DNA of 16,646 nt from Calditrichota bacterium (GCA_024276455.1 JAJRXE010000097.1:1-16646); one strand, 5' to 3'; numbered from the stretch's first letter, positions 1 through 8,063 are shown. The notes: generated by a model not told the origin, from the letters alone. A program made the numbers and translations.

Positions 1-1452
1 GGACTGCATCATTCCCTTTAGCTCGGCCATGTAGAAGGAAGCCGAGGCACCTTTTCCACACACGTCGGCAATCACGATTCCCAGATGTTCGGCATCAATG
101 GTGAAAAAGTCGAAGTAATCGCCACCCACTTCGGTGGCCGGGAGGCAAAAACCTTCAATAGCGTAGCCCGGAAAGTGGGGCATTTCGCGCGGTAGAAGCC
201 GTTGCTGTACTCTGCGGGCGATTTCGATCTCTTTTTTAATCCGTTCCTGTTCGCGTACCTCTTCGTACAAAAGGGCGTTTTCCAGCGAAACGGCTACCTG
301 GTTTGCCAGCGTCACCAGGAAGTGGTGCTGGTTGCGGCTGAAACCGTCTGCATGTTTGCTTTCCAGGAAAAATAGTCCCAGCAGTTTCTCTCGCACAATC
401 AGCGGAATAATTAAGGGATTTTCGAATTCGCCGGAAAGGTGCAAATTGTTGCGAATCTCTTCCGGCAGAGATTGGTAGCGGAAGCCCCGGGAATGTTCCA
501 TGAGATACTGCAGAGTGGGCGGTTGGAGGAGGAGTTCCTCTCCGGCGGAGCTTCCCGTCTCGGAGGGCCGCAGTTGTTCGAAGCGGTTCGGCTGCCGGCG
601 TCGGGACAAATACAGCACTCCCAGGCGCGTATCGACCTCGTTGAACAGGCGGTGGTAAATAATACGAACCAGATTGTCGAGTTGAAACGAAGCGGTTAAC
701 TCGAAACCAAGTTTGTCAATGATCCGGCGTTCTCGCAGCGCTTCCACCATCTGATTAAAATCGTCCGTTAGCTGGGCAATTTCGTCGTGGGTGGTGGGCT
801 GGATTTTTAAGTCCAGGTTTCCTTTCCGAACCGAACGCATGGCTGCGCTTAACTTTTCCAGCGGCCGTACCAGACGGCTACTGGTGTAAAACGAGAGCAG
901 GCTGAACACCACAATAAACCCCAGTGCCAGCAACACATTGGTAACAATCCCGCTCCTCAAATTGTCGTTAATATTAATCAGAGAGAAGCCCACGTGTACA
1001 CTGCCCAGAATCCGATTTCCCATCTGAATGTTCACCCGGACAATGCGGAAATCATTGCGACTTTCTGCGGCAACCCCGCCGGCATCCAGGCGGCGGACGA
1101 TTCGCGCTTCTTCCCAGCGGGAAATACGGGGACGTTTCAGGTCGATTAAATCCCGATTTAAGGTAAACGCACGTAGCAGGCTCTGATGATCGTAAATTGC
1201 AATGTACACAATGTCCTGGTTGAAAGCCATGAGCTGGGAGATGTAATTCTGGTAAACGTCCCAGTCCTGGCGATCCAGCAGCTGAAGGGTGGCAATATTC
1301 TGGGCAATCCGGGTGATTTGTTCTTCGGTGGCGGCGCGTTTGGCCTCCAGCTCGCGGATCGTGTACAGGTACGTAATGGTGGCCATAATAACGGTGACCA
1401 TTAAAATGGTAAAAACCACTAATTTGTATCGCAATGTTAAATAGCGGGCCAT
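1..1452 (-). CDS. Membrane HAMP-GAF-SpoIIE (PP2C-type) phosphatase, 3' end outside window
   Basis: The frame is open from ATG at 1452 to the left edge, giving 484 codons with no stop, so the protein is truncated by the window. Order: first membrane segment at about residues 10-31, an extracytoplasmic domain of about 135 residues, second membrane segment at about 168-190, HAMP at about 186-245 (VRPLEKLSAAM, then DEIAQLTDDFNQMVEAL), GAF at about 250-395, a coiled linker EIEIARRVQQRLLP, and the start of a SpoIIE/PPM phosphatase with GGDYFDFF (Asp445) and ADVCGKGASA (Asp463), the usual metal-binding aspartates. About 180 further residues should lie outside. Family role: dephosphorylation of anti-sigma-factor antagonists (RsbU-like partner switching) in response to an envelope or small-molecule signal; the signal and partner here are unknown. 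The start is supported by GAGGA a few bases upstream. It is divergent from the gene at 1852. I am confident of the domain class and not of the pathway. Confidence 0.9.
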   Translation of the reverse strand, partial: MARYLTLRYKLVVFTILMVTVIMATITYLYTIRELEAKRAATEEQITRIAQNIATLQLLDRQDWDVYQNYISQLMAFNQDIVYIAIYDHQSLLRAFTLNRDLIDLKRPRISRWEEARIVRRLDAGGVAAESRNDFRIVRVNIQMGNRILGSVHVGFSLININDNLRSGIVTNVLLALGFIVVFSLLSFYTSSRLVRPLEKLSAAMRSVRKGNLDLKIQPTTHDEIAQLTDDFNQMVEALRERRIIDKLGFELTASFQLDNLVRIIYHRLFNEVDTRLGVLYLSRRRQPNRFEQLRPSETGSSAGEELLLQPPTLQYLMEHSRGFRYQSLPEEIRNNLHLSGEFENPLIIPLIVREKLLGLFFLESKHADGFSRNQHHFLVTLANQVAVSLENALLYEEVREQERIKKEIEIARRVQQRLLPREMPHFPGYAIEGFCLPATEVGGDYFDFFTIDAEHLGIVIADVCGKGASASFYMAELKGMMQS

Positions 1453-1851
1453 TCGGTCCTCATTTCTTCCCAATCCGTTTCGATTCCGATAGATAATTTA
1501 ACGAAATATTCCCGCCATTCGTTACAAGAATAATCATTTTTGAAATAAATCGTGCCCTCTAATTCCCGTTGAAGGTCGGACAAATTGTTTTAACACCTTT
1601 CGGAATCGGGAAAGCGGGACCGGGAAAAACAAAATTCAGCGGGAGTTGATTTGCAAACGGAGGAATCGGGCGGAGCGTTCCATTGAGTGGATTAATCGCC
1701 GGGGAAGGACCGGAGGGAAAAAGGGCAATTGTAAATATTTTTCCCATTGTCAGAAAAATTCCCGCTGCTTTTTCCTTTAAAAAAAGGTTCTGGCGGTTTG
1801 GCAATGTTTTTGCAATCAAAGCTTTGGCATTGAAACGAAAGGAGGATTATT
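1453..1851. other. Divergent intergenic spacer, about 400 bp
   Basis: This spacer separates two divergent start codons and should carry both promoters. I could not find a convincing -35/-10 pair on either strand. AT-rich stretches lie at 1480-1560 and 1730-1790. Near the right end are two similar 10-mers, TTTGGCAATG (1797-1806) and TTTGGCATTG (1823-1832), 26 bases apart, with the perfect palindrome CAAAGCTTTG (1817-1826) overlapping the second copy. The short open frames here look like chance: they have no family resemblance and no ribosome binding site fits them. Confidence 0.5.
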
Positions 1852-1854
1852 TTG
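1838..1854 (+). promoter_or_regulatory. Strong ribosome binding site with TTG start
   Basis: AAAGGAGG ends at 1845, six bases before TTG at 1852. This near-perfect Shine-Dalgarno site decides in favour of the rare TTG start. The signal peptide begins directly there (MKRSLLFAQ), and no ATG or GTG gives a better N-terminus. Confidence 0.8.
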
Positions 1855-3882
1855 AAAAGGAGTTTACTTTTTGCGCAAATGGTGCTTTCCTTACTGTTCA
1901 TAAATAAATTGTTTCCGCAAACCGATTCGTTAAACATTTACTGGAATGCCAATACCGAGCCCGATATGAAAGAATACCGTCTTTACCGGGCGGAAAACAA
2001 TTCCGATGCGTACACCTTGTTAAAAGTTGTTCCTCATCCTGGTACCCACGTTGTGGACCGGAGTAACATTTATCCCGGCAGCTTGTATTCTTATTATCTG
2101 GTGGCGGTGGATTCAGCCGGAAATGCGTCCGATCCTTCCGATGTGGTGTCTGCCGGAATTCCCGAAATTAACTGGACGTTGTCCCAGATTCCGTCCGGAC
2201 AAACCACCACGGTGGGGTTTAACGAAGTGTTTCATGATCCCGACCATGCCGTCTCGGTCCTGCAGCCGGAGGTGTCGAATCAAAATAATATTCGTGTGGT
2301 CGTGAACGATCAAAGTCTCGAGCTTACCCCCAACCCCACGAATTTTATCGGCACGGCCAGCTTCACCTTGAAGGTGCAGGACCCGGACGGCTTCTGGGAT
2401 CAAAAAAATATTCAGCTACAGGTAATTTCCGGAGGAACCCTGACCTTTCAGGTGGACGTCCCCCCCATTCGCTTCCTGGAAGATCAGTCCTTTACCCTCT
2501 GGATGGACACCTGCGTAACCATCGAACAGTACAACCCCGACCAGTTGGTCTGGGAATTCCGGAATCTGAAAAATTTGAAAGCTGAGTACAATCAGCAGAC
2601 CCGCCGGGTAACCTTTCGCAGCGTCCATCCTGATTGGTACGGGCAGGAAACCGTGACCTTTGTGGCGGTGGCTCCCAATCAGGCTTCCGAGAGCGATCAG
2701 GAAACCATTCAAGTGGTGGCAGTAAACGATCCGCCGCAAACTAATTTGAAGGATTTGTACATCAGCAGCGTAAGTAACAACATTTTTGATCTAAAGCAGT
2801 ACGCCACCGATGTGGATAACGCCGCCACCGAACTGAACTGGACTTTCAGCGGCTATTCTCATTTCGAAATTACCTGGGAAGATAAAGCTCAGAAGTTAAT
2901 TAAAATCCGCAGTAAAGACGGGACGGTTGAAGAGCAGGGAACCTTCCGGGTAACCGACCCCCAGGGCGCCTCCAGTACGGCAACGGTGGTTTTACACTAC
3001 CGTACTTCCAGCAGCAATACCCCTCCCAGACTGGTGAACGCCCCAAAACGGATTACCTTTGAGGAGGACGGCAAATATTTAATTTTGTTGAGCGATATTG
3101 TGGTGGATTCCACCAATACGTTGAATGAATTGAGCTGGGAATTCCGGCCTGGCAACGGTTTGCGCTACCAGGTGAATGCCCGGGAAGGTAAATTGTGGGT
3201 TCTTGATGAAAAGGACTGGAACGGTGAGTCCTCGTTCACCATTCGGGTCACCGATCCCGGCAATCTTTCCGACGAAGTTGAGATTCCGGTTACGGTGCTG
3301 CCGCGGGTGGATTTGGAAGCACTGCAAATTCGTCCCTTGAACGAAAATGCCGTGAAGGTACAGGTTGCCGGAGATACGCCCAATAAAATCACCTTTAGCT
3401 ACTGGATTTCTCCGATTCTAATCCATACTTACCAGTCCCCCGACTATCGGACCGAACATGAATTTCAGTTGAATGGTTTGTTAGCGGATACCAGTTATTA
3501 CTTTAAATTAACCATCGAAGACACCTCGGGTTACGTGTTAAACGTGGAGCAATCCACTTTTAATACCCGCGAAGGGGGCGGCTTACCCGGACTGGCGCCG
3601 GAAGAAGAAATTATTGTCTTTCCGAATCCCTTCCGTCCCGCTCAGGGGCACGATCGGGTGTACTTCGATAACCTTCCGGTAGAAGCCTCGGATCTGTACA
3701 TTTACGACGTTACCGGCGATTTAAAATACTCGGTGAATTTTTCCGGCTTACCTCCCCGCCGTTTTGCCTGGGACGGCCGGACGGATCGGGGCCAACCGGT
3801 TGGGAGCGGTCTCTACATTTACCTGGTGCGAGGGGAGGGCAATAAGAAATTGAAATCAGGCAAAATTGTGATTATTCGATGA
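1852..3882 (+). CDS. Secreted Fn3/cadherin-like multidomain protein with FlgD-like C-terminal (T9SS-type) domain
   Basis: 676 residues. A signal peptide occupies about 1-23 (MKRSLLFAQMVLSLLFINKLFPQ). A fibronectin type III-like domain at about 25-103 has the pattern IYWNANTEPDMKEYRLYRAE to YYLVAVDSAGNAS. Three or four Ig/cadherin-like repeats follow at about 104-486, recognisable from recurring segments such as VNDPPQTN, FTLKVQDPDG, FRVTDPQGAS and FTIRVTDPGN. A second Fn3-like domain lies at about 490-575 (LLADTSYYFKLTIEDTSG). The tail at about 585-676 is FlgD Ig-like: VFPNPFRP, DLYIYDVTG, FAWDGRTDRGQPVGSGLYIY, ending KSGKIVIIR. Proteins of this architecture are exported and surface-attached in FCB bacteria, probably structural or adhesive; I see no catalytic domain. 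It is monocistronic and convergent with lptG. The tail is less canonical than those of the two other sorted proteins in the window. Confidence 0.85.
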   Translation: MKRSLLFAQMVLSLLFINKLFPQTDSLNIYWNANTEPDMKEYRLYRAENNSDAYTLLKVVPHPGTHVVDRSNIYPGSLYSYYLVAVDSAGNASDPSDVVSAGIPEINWTLSQIPSGQTTTVGFNEVFHDPDHAVSVLQPEVSNQNNIRVVVNDQSLELTPNPTNFIGTASFTLKVQDPDGFWDQKNIQLQVISGGTLTFQVDVPPIRFLEDQSFTLWMDTCVTIEQYNPDQLVWEFRNLKNLKAEYNQQTRRVTFRSVHPDWYGQETVTFVAVAPNQASESDQETIQVVAVNDPPQTNLKDLYISSVSNNIFDLKQYATDVDNAATELNWTFSGYSHFEITWEDKAQKLIKIRSKDGTVEEQGTFRVTDPQGASSTATVVLHYRTSSSNTPPRLVNAPKRITFEEDGKYLILLSDIVVDSTNTLNELSWEFRPGNGLRYQVNAREGKLWVLDEKDWNGESSFTIRVTDPGNLSDEVEIPVTVLPRVDLEALQIRPLNENAVKVQVAGDTPNKITFSYWISPILIHTYQSPDYRTEHEFQLNGLLADTSYYFKLTIEDTSGYVLNVEQSTFNTREGGGLPGLAPEEEIIVFPNPFRPAQGHDRVYFDNLPVEASDLYIYDVTGDLKYSVNFSGLPPRRFAWDGRTDRGQPVGSGLYIYLVRGEGNKKLKSGKIVIIR

Positions 3883-3934
3883 AAGGATTGAAGAAATGGC
3901 TACCTCCGGTTGAATAATTCGACCAGCTACACCC

Positions 3935-4006
3935 GCTCCATCCTGCTTCCAATGGAGCCTCGGATGCCCTCGTCTCCTTGCCCCGGGACGGGGGCGTCTA
4001 ATTTTT
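3935..4006 (+). terminator. Possible terminator region between convergent genes
   Basis: Two hairpins lie after the plus-strand stop. GCTCCAT/ATGGAGC (3935-3941 with 3952-3958) is a perfect 7 bp stem without a T-run. A GC-rich stem GCCCC/GGGGC (3980-3984 with 3991-3995) is followed after a short gap by TTTTT at 4002-4006, which overlaps the end of lptG. The structure could end transcription of the 1852 gene; the gap before the T-run makes it a weak intrinsic terminator. On the minus strand the same stems have no T-run. Confidence 0.35.
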
Positions 4007-5083
4007 GGCCCGAAACAGCATGAAGATGCTTCCCACACCGAAGACAATATTCCCGATCCAGGCAGCAAACCAGGGCGAGAGATCACCCTTGTGGCCCAGC
4101 ACCTGCCCGGTGCGCAGGAAAAGGAAATAAATGAAACTGATGAGGAGAGCGACTGCAAAACCAATAGCGGGACCGCTGCGGCGTTTTTGGGAAGCCAGCG
4201 GTGCTCCGAATAATACAATGATGAAATTGGCAAAGGGGTAGGAGATTTTCATATACAGGTCCACTAACCAGCGGCGGGCATCGGCGCCCATTGCCAGCAT
4301 TTTGTCCACAAAGCGGTTCAGTTCCGCGTAGGTCATTTCTTCCGGTTGAATTTCCAGATCCAGCAAATCCGTTGGGGTGATTTGACTCACCGTGTAGCGG
4401 AGCGTATCGTAGTGGGTCACCGTTTCGGTTGAATCGGTGAAATTCCGGGCGGTGATATTGAGTAGAATCCATTCTTTCGCCTTGTCGTCCCATTGCATGT
4501 AACGGGCGTCCAAACGTTTGGTAATGCGGTCGCTTTTAACCCACAGGATAGTGACCCGGTGAGCGCGTTTTTTCGCCGTTTCGTAAAACTGGATGAAGAC
4601 CTGTTTGTCTTTTCCGTCCTGCAGCGCCAGTTCCTGCCGGGCGGTGGCAATGCGGCGCTTCTCTTTCTTAATCTCGTAACGGTAAATGTCCAGCCGGGCC
4701 CGGTTGGCAGCCGGCACCACCGTCTCTCCGGCAATTCCGGAAATGATGCTAATAACGAATGCCAGGGCCAGAACCGGCAACAAAATGCGGTACAGACTGA
4801 CTCCGGAGGCCTTAATGGCGATGATTTCGTTGTATTGTGCCATGGTACCCAGCGAGAACAAACTGCTCAACAACATGCACACCGGCAGGGTGAGAATAAT
4901 GATGAAAGGAATGTAGTACACATAGTAACGAAAAACCTGGTTGAAAGTGGCGTCGAAAGAGAGAAATTTGTCCAGGTTCTCGATTAGGTCAATGATGACA
5001 AAAATAATAATGAACGCCAGGATGGTGAAAAACAGTACCGAAAGAAATCGGCGAATAATGTAACGGTCCAGAATTTTGATCAC
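3998..5083 (-). CDS. lptG: LPS export ABC transporter permease LptG
   Basis: 361 residues, the usual length for the LptF/LptG (YjgP/YjgQ) family. Three N-terminal membrane helices lie at about 13-36, 55-78 and 100-120. They are followed by a periplasmic jelly-roll region (about 121-275) and three C-terminal helices at about 279-298, 305-323 and 338-357. The coupling-helix region NEIIAIKASGVSLYRI (about 85-100) is characteristic, as is FGAPLASQKRRSG before the fifth helix. With LptF and the LptB ATPase it drives lipopolysaccharide from the inner membrane onto the periplasmic bridge. The start is GTG at 5083; its GTG shares bases with the lptF stop (GTGA), implying translational coupling. Assignment as LptG rather than LptF rests on gene order and on the partner being the longer, divergent one. 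Confidence 0.85.
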   Translation of the reverse strand: MIKILDRYIIRRFLSVLFFTILAFIIIFVIIDLIENLDKFLSFDATFNQVFRYYVYYIPFIIILTLPVCMLLSSLFSLGTMAQYNEIIAIKASGVSLYRILLPVLALAFVISIISGIAGETVVPAANRARLDIYRYEIKKEKRRIATARQELALQDGKDKQVFIQFYETAKKRAHRVTILWVKSDRITKRLDARYMQWDDKAKEWILLNITARNFTDSTETVTHYDTLRYTVSQITPTDLLDLEIQPEEMTYAELNRFVDKMLAMGADARRWLVDLYMKISYPFANFIIVLFGAPLASQKRRSGPAIGFAVALLISFIYFLFLRTGQVLGHKGDLSPWFAAWIGNIVFGVGSIFMLFRAKN

Positions 5084-6588
5084 TGTGGTTGTTCTTCCCC
5101 TTTAAAGAATAGTTGTAGAAATTTGGGCAATTTTTCCCAGCGAATGAAGGTGGTTTCTTTTACCGTCCGGTACGTCATGTACACTCCCCAGAATCCTACA
5201 ATGATGTTGGGAAACCACATGGCCCAAAAAGCCGGAAGAATGCGCCGGTCGGCCAGCTCTTCGCCGCCAATCAGACAGACCCAATAAAGTAAAAAGAAAC
5301 CGATGCTAAAGGTAGCGCCAATTGCTAAACTTCCTTTCCGGGCCCGGATTCCCAGGGGAGCGCCTACCAGAATAAAAACGATGCAGGCAAAGGGAATGGA
5401 CAGCTTTTTGTAAATTTCCACCTTGTATTTGTTAATCACTTTTTCGAAATACGCAATATTTTTTTGCGAATTTTTGAGCAAACGAATGGTGGCCTGGGTT
5501 TGGCGCAGCGCTTTGGAACGGGCCAGTTGCCAGTCCTCCAGTTTGCGGGAAGGGGCCGGGTTGGCCTGGGAAGAGGGCGTGAGAAGCGCGAGTTCACCCC
5601 TGTCCGGCAGAGCTGCCGCAGAGGGTCGTTTTGTCTCATCCCGGCTCGTTGCTTCGAGAAGCGCGATCTGTAAATATTCCCCTATTTGTTGTTGAATTTT
5701 TTGTTTTTCCTTTTGAATACTCTGGCGGTATTTTTTGATCTCATTTTCCATCATTTTGGTGGTCATTTCCCGGTCGCCCCGCCATTCGTCTTTGGCCCGT
5801 TTAAAAACCAGTTCCGGGGCGGGAATGTAGAATACATTCCGGTTAAAACGCATGCGGCGGTATTCGGAAAGATCCTTGTAACCGATTTCGTGAATTTCTC
5901 CGTCGTAAAGGGTAAAAACGAGACTCTCCTTTTGAGGGTCGAAAATGAGATGTCCCCGGCGGGCAATCACCGTGCGCTGGTAATTCTCGCTGCTGCGGTC
6001 GAAAATGGTGATGTCTTTGAGGCGGTCGGCGCCCTCTGGAGTGTAGTCCGGATTCATGATGGTGCCCTTGTCCGCCATACGCTCGCCCAGCGATTTTTCG
6101 ATTCCCTGCACCAGAATGCTGAATTTCCCCATGTTTAAGTAAAGGCCTTCTTCCAGCTGCAGAGTCGGTTTCTTCTGGGAAATGCTGGTAAATAGCAGGC
6201 GCGCCCGGTGGTTGTATTCCGGCAGAACCCGGTCGTTAAAAAGGTACATCAACACGGTTAACAGGACGCCCACAATGAGCACCGGCCGAATAATTTTGTA
6301 GAGACTGATTCCGGATGTCTTTAGAATGGTAATCTCGTTGTCGGCGGAAAGGCGGCCAAAAGCCATCAGCGAGGCAATGAGTACCGCCATGGGGACGGCC
6401 AGGGCTAACATCCAGGCCAGATTGAGGTAAATAAATTCCAGAATGGTGTGAAAAGGAAGTCCCTTTCCGAATATTTTCCCGATGTACTGGACGATAAATT
6501 TGGTGACGAAAACAAACATAATCACCGCCAGGGAAAAGAAAAACGGTCCCACATGCTCCTTCAGTATGTAACGTGCCAGTATGTACAT
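5080..6588 (-). CDS. lptF: LPS export ABC transporter permease LptF with long coiled-coil insertion
   Basis: 502 residues from ATG at 6588. An in-frame TTG 57 bases upstream (6645) would add 19 residues, but it has no ribosome binding site and coincides with a promoter -35 element, so I reject it. Membrane helices lie at about 13-35, 52-76, 99-117, 394-412, 419-440 and 452-472. The coupling motif is NEITILKTSGISLYKII (about 84-100), and FILVGAPLGIRARKGS follows the fourth helix. The periplasmic part is much longer than in the roughly 366-residue enterobacterial protein. Residues about 268-390 are highly charged and Gln/Lys/Glu-rich, predicting two coiled-coil arms split by a Pro/Ala-rich stretch (about 318-348). 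Large LptF variants are known in Bacteroidota-like lineages. Role: inner-membrane half of the LptB2FG lipopolysaccharide extractor. First gene of the lptFG operon. Confidence 0.85.
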   Translation of the reverse strand: MYILARYILKEHVGPFFFSLAVIMFVFVTKFIVQYIGKIFGKGLPFHTILEFIYLNLAWMLALAVPMAVLIASLMAFGRLSADNEITILKTSGISLYKIIRPVLIVGVLLTVLMYLFNDRVLPEYNHRARLLFTSISQKKPTLQLEEGLYLNMGKFSILVQGIEKSLGERMADKGTIMNPDYTPEGADRLKDITIFDRSSENYQRTVIARRGHLIFDPQKESLVFTLYDGEIHEIGYKDLSEYRRMRFNRNVFYIPAPELVFKRAKDEWRGDREMTTKMMENEIKKYRQSIQKEKQKIQQQIGEYLQIALLEATSRDETKRPSAAALPDRGELALLTPSSQANPAPSRKLEDWQLARSKALRQTQATIRLLKNSQKNIAYFEKVINKYKVEIYKKLSIPFACIVFILVGAPLGIRARKGSLAIGATFSIGFFLLYWVCLIGGEELADRRILPAFWAMWFPNIIVGFWGVYMTYRTVKETTFIRWEKLPKFLQLFFKGEEQPQ

Positions 6589-6616
6589 GTTGTTTTCACC
6601 ATTCCTTGAAAAAATG

Positions 6617-6645
6617 AATATAGCCACTTTCCCGGAATAGCTCAA
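6617..6645 (-). promoter_or_regulatory. Sigma-70-like promoter of lptFG
   Basis: On the minus strand: TTGAGC (6645-6640), 17-base spacer, TATATT (6622-6617). This would start transcription about 20 bases before the lptF ATG at 6588, leaving a short leader with GGTGA upstream of the start. The fit supports the shorter lptF start. Confidence 0.6.
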
Positions 6646-6862
6646 GAGGAATTGAAAGTGCTTTGCGGCGGGTATTCTGGAAACTTTCGGCGGAATTGAT
6701 TGTTTTGTTTGGAAACGGAGCAGAACCAGGCAGGACGAATGGGGGCATTTTGAACGGAGAAGCGAACGGCTTCTTTGCCCGAAGAGCCTTTCCTGCGCAG
6801 GGAAGAGCGAACCAATGCTCTGCGCTGGAAAAAAGATTTTGTGAACGGGGAGAAAAAATCTC

Positions 6863-6896
6863 TTTGTGATTGTTGGGGATGTTTTTATTATATTTG
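6863..6896 (+). promoter_or_regulatory. Promoter candidate with Bacteroidota-type box
   Basis: TATATTTG (6889-6896) matches TAnnTTTG, the -7 element of Bacteroidota primary-sigma promoters, and TTTG lies at 6863-6866, 22 bases upstream, near the expected -33 position. The same stretch also reads as a sigma-70-like pair, TTGTGA (6864-6869), 16 bases, TATTAT (6886-6891). Either reading drives the gene at 7047 with a leader of about 145 bases. Confidence 0.45.
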
Positions 6897-6910
6897 ACGG
6901 GTCGTAAATC

Positions 6911-7010
6911 TTCCCGGGATACTAAACGATTACCGGGGAAAAAACGGTTGAAGTAGTTCGCATTAAACGACTTAGATGATTGTTCCTCCTTCTGACCGGG
7001 ATCAGGAGGG
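6911..7010 (+). promoter_or_regulatory. Structured 5' leader of the quinone oxidoreductase gene
   Basis: Between the promoter candidate and the gene are two hairpins. One is TTCCCGG (6911-6917) with CCGGGGAA (6933-6940), one bulged G and a 15-base loop. The other is formed by CCTCC plus TGA (from 6984) pairing with TCAGGAGG (7002-7009), with a three-base bulge. The second would bury an AGGAGGG sequence. That sequence sits only one base before an ATG at 7011, too close to be a good site for it. I cannot assign it to a known riboswitch class. Confidence 0.3.
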
Positions 7011-7046
7011 ATGGTGAACAGTTCACTCCAACAGGGGAGAAAACGA

Positions 7047-8063
7047 ATGCGTCAGGTGGTTATTTCCCGCTACGGGGAACCGAGGGTTTTAGAAATACAG
7101 GAAAGACCGGATCTGGAAGCGGGTCCGGGGGAGATGGTTGTTCAGGTCAAAGCGGCCGGGATTAATTTTGCGGATATTTTAGCCCGCCAGGGCTTGTACC
7201 TGGATGCCCCCAAACCGCCCTGTGTGGTCGGATACGAGGTGGCCGGGGTGGTGACGGCGGTAGGAGAAGGTGTGGATCCGGACTGGAAAGGGAAAGTAGT
7301 GGTAGCGGTGACCAATTTCGGCGGATATTCAGAGCAAGTCTGTGTGAAACCGGCCATGGTTTTTCCTAAACCGGAAAAACTCTCTTTTGAAGCGGCGGCC
7401 GCCATTCCGGTAAACTACGTTACGGCTTACCAATTGTTGATTGCCATGGGTGGCTTGAGAGAGGGCGAGCGCGTCCTGGTTCACAATCTGGGTGGCGGAG
7501 TGGGACTGGCAGCGCTCGATATTGCCAGGCACCGGGGAGCGGTGGTGTACGGAACGGCCAGCGCCGCCAAGCATGACTTTTTAAAAGAGCGAGGAGCCGC
7601 GGAGGTAATTGATTACCGCCGGCAAGATTGGTTCAAAGAGTTGAAAAAGATTACCGCAGGTAGGGGAGTGCATTTAATTCTCGATCCCCTGGGCGGTAAA
7701 AACTGGAAGTTGAGTTACCGGTCCCTGGCGCCCACCGGTCGACTGGGAATGTTTGGGGTTTCCAGTGTTACCGAATCCGGGTTAAGTGGCAAATTCCGCT
7801 TCTTGAAAATTCTGCTGCAGATGCCCTGGTTTAATCCCATCGGATTAATGCAGAGCAATCGGGGAGTATTCGGGGTGAATCTGGGGCACCTCTGGAGGGA
7901 AAAAGAGCGGATTCGCCCCTGGATGGAAGAAATTTTACGCGGCGTGGAAGAAGGCTGGATCCGCCCGCATGTGGACCGCGCTTTTCCTTTTGAAAAAGCG
8001 GCCGATGCCCATGCCTACATCGAGGCGCGGCGAAATATTGGAAAGGTTGTGCTGGTACCGTAG
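7047..8063 (+). CDS. Zinc-independent NADPH:quinone oxidoreductase / VAT-1-like MDR dehydrogenase
   Basis: 338 residues. I chose ATG at 7047: family members begin close to MRQVVISRYG, and GGGGAG lies seven bases upstream. ATG 7011 or GTG 7014 would add about 12 residues without family resemblance. The N-terminal GroES-like domain (about 1-120) has VKAAGINFADILARQGLY and GYEVAGVVTAVGEGV. The Rossmann domain (about 125-260) has VLVHNLGGGVGLAALDIA, the nucleotide-binding loop of the quinone-oxidoreductase subfamily, and then EVIDYR and LILDPLGG. The C-terminal segment WFNPIGLMQSNRGVFGVNLG resembles the VAT-1 branch. The cysteine/histidine zinc ligands of classical alcohol dehydrogenases are absent. 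Predicted cytoplasmic NADPH-dependent reduction of quinones or enones; the substrate is unknown. It is a single-gene unit, convergent with the DUF5686 gene. Confidence 0.88.
   Translation: MRQVVISRYGEPRVLEIQERPDLEAGPGEMVVQVKAAGINFADILARQGLYLDAPKPPCVVGYEVAGVVTAVGEGVDPDWKGKVVVAVTNFGGYSEQVCVKPAMVFPKPEKLSFEAAAAIPVNYVTAYQLLIAMGGLREGERVLVHNLGGGVGLAALDIARHRGAVVYGTASAAKHDFLKERGAAEVIDYRRQDWFKELKKITAGRGVHLILDPLGGKNWKLSYRSLAPTGRLGMFGVSSVTESGLSGKFRFLKILLQMPWFNPIGLMQSNRGVFGVNLGHLWREKERIRPWMEEILRGVEEGWIRPHVDRAFPFEKAADAHAYIEARRNIGKVVLVP

Larger units (their letters stand above)
6646..7046. other. Divergent spacer between lptF and the quinone oxidoreductase gene
   Basis: About 400 bp with no convincing gene. 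The open frame at about 6663-6869 has no ribosome binding site and no recognisable family. The stretch holds the palindrome CCTGCGCAGG with flanking CTT/AAG, a nearby GGCTTC/GAAG(A)GCC hairpin around 6768-6812, the plus-strand promoter candidate at 6863-6896, and a structured leader after it. Confidence 0.5.

Noticed and set aside
1559..1937. Short open frames on both strands in the divergent spacer
   Set aside because: They are low-complexity products, overlap each other and the real gene start, and have no ribosome binding sites.
6589..6645. Upstream TTG start for lptF adding 19 residues
   Set aside because: It has no ribosome binding site, the extra residues do not resemble the family, and the TTG is part of a good -35 element with TATATT 17 bases on.
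6663..6869. 68-residue plus-strand frame between lptF and the oxidoreductase
   Set aside because: No ribosome binding site and no family resemblance. A loose similarity between this spacer and that at 1640-1660 (around GGAGTTGATTT...AAACGGAG) is too weak to call a dispersed repeat.
7011..7046. Earlier start of the quinone oxidoreductase at ATG 7011 or GTG 7014
   Set aside because: AGGAGGG is only one base from ATG 7011, the 12 added residues are unlike the family, and ATG 7047 has a well-spaced GGGGAG. GTG 7014 is not fully excluded.
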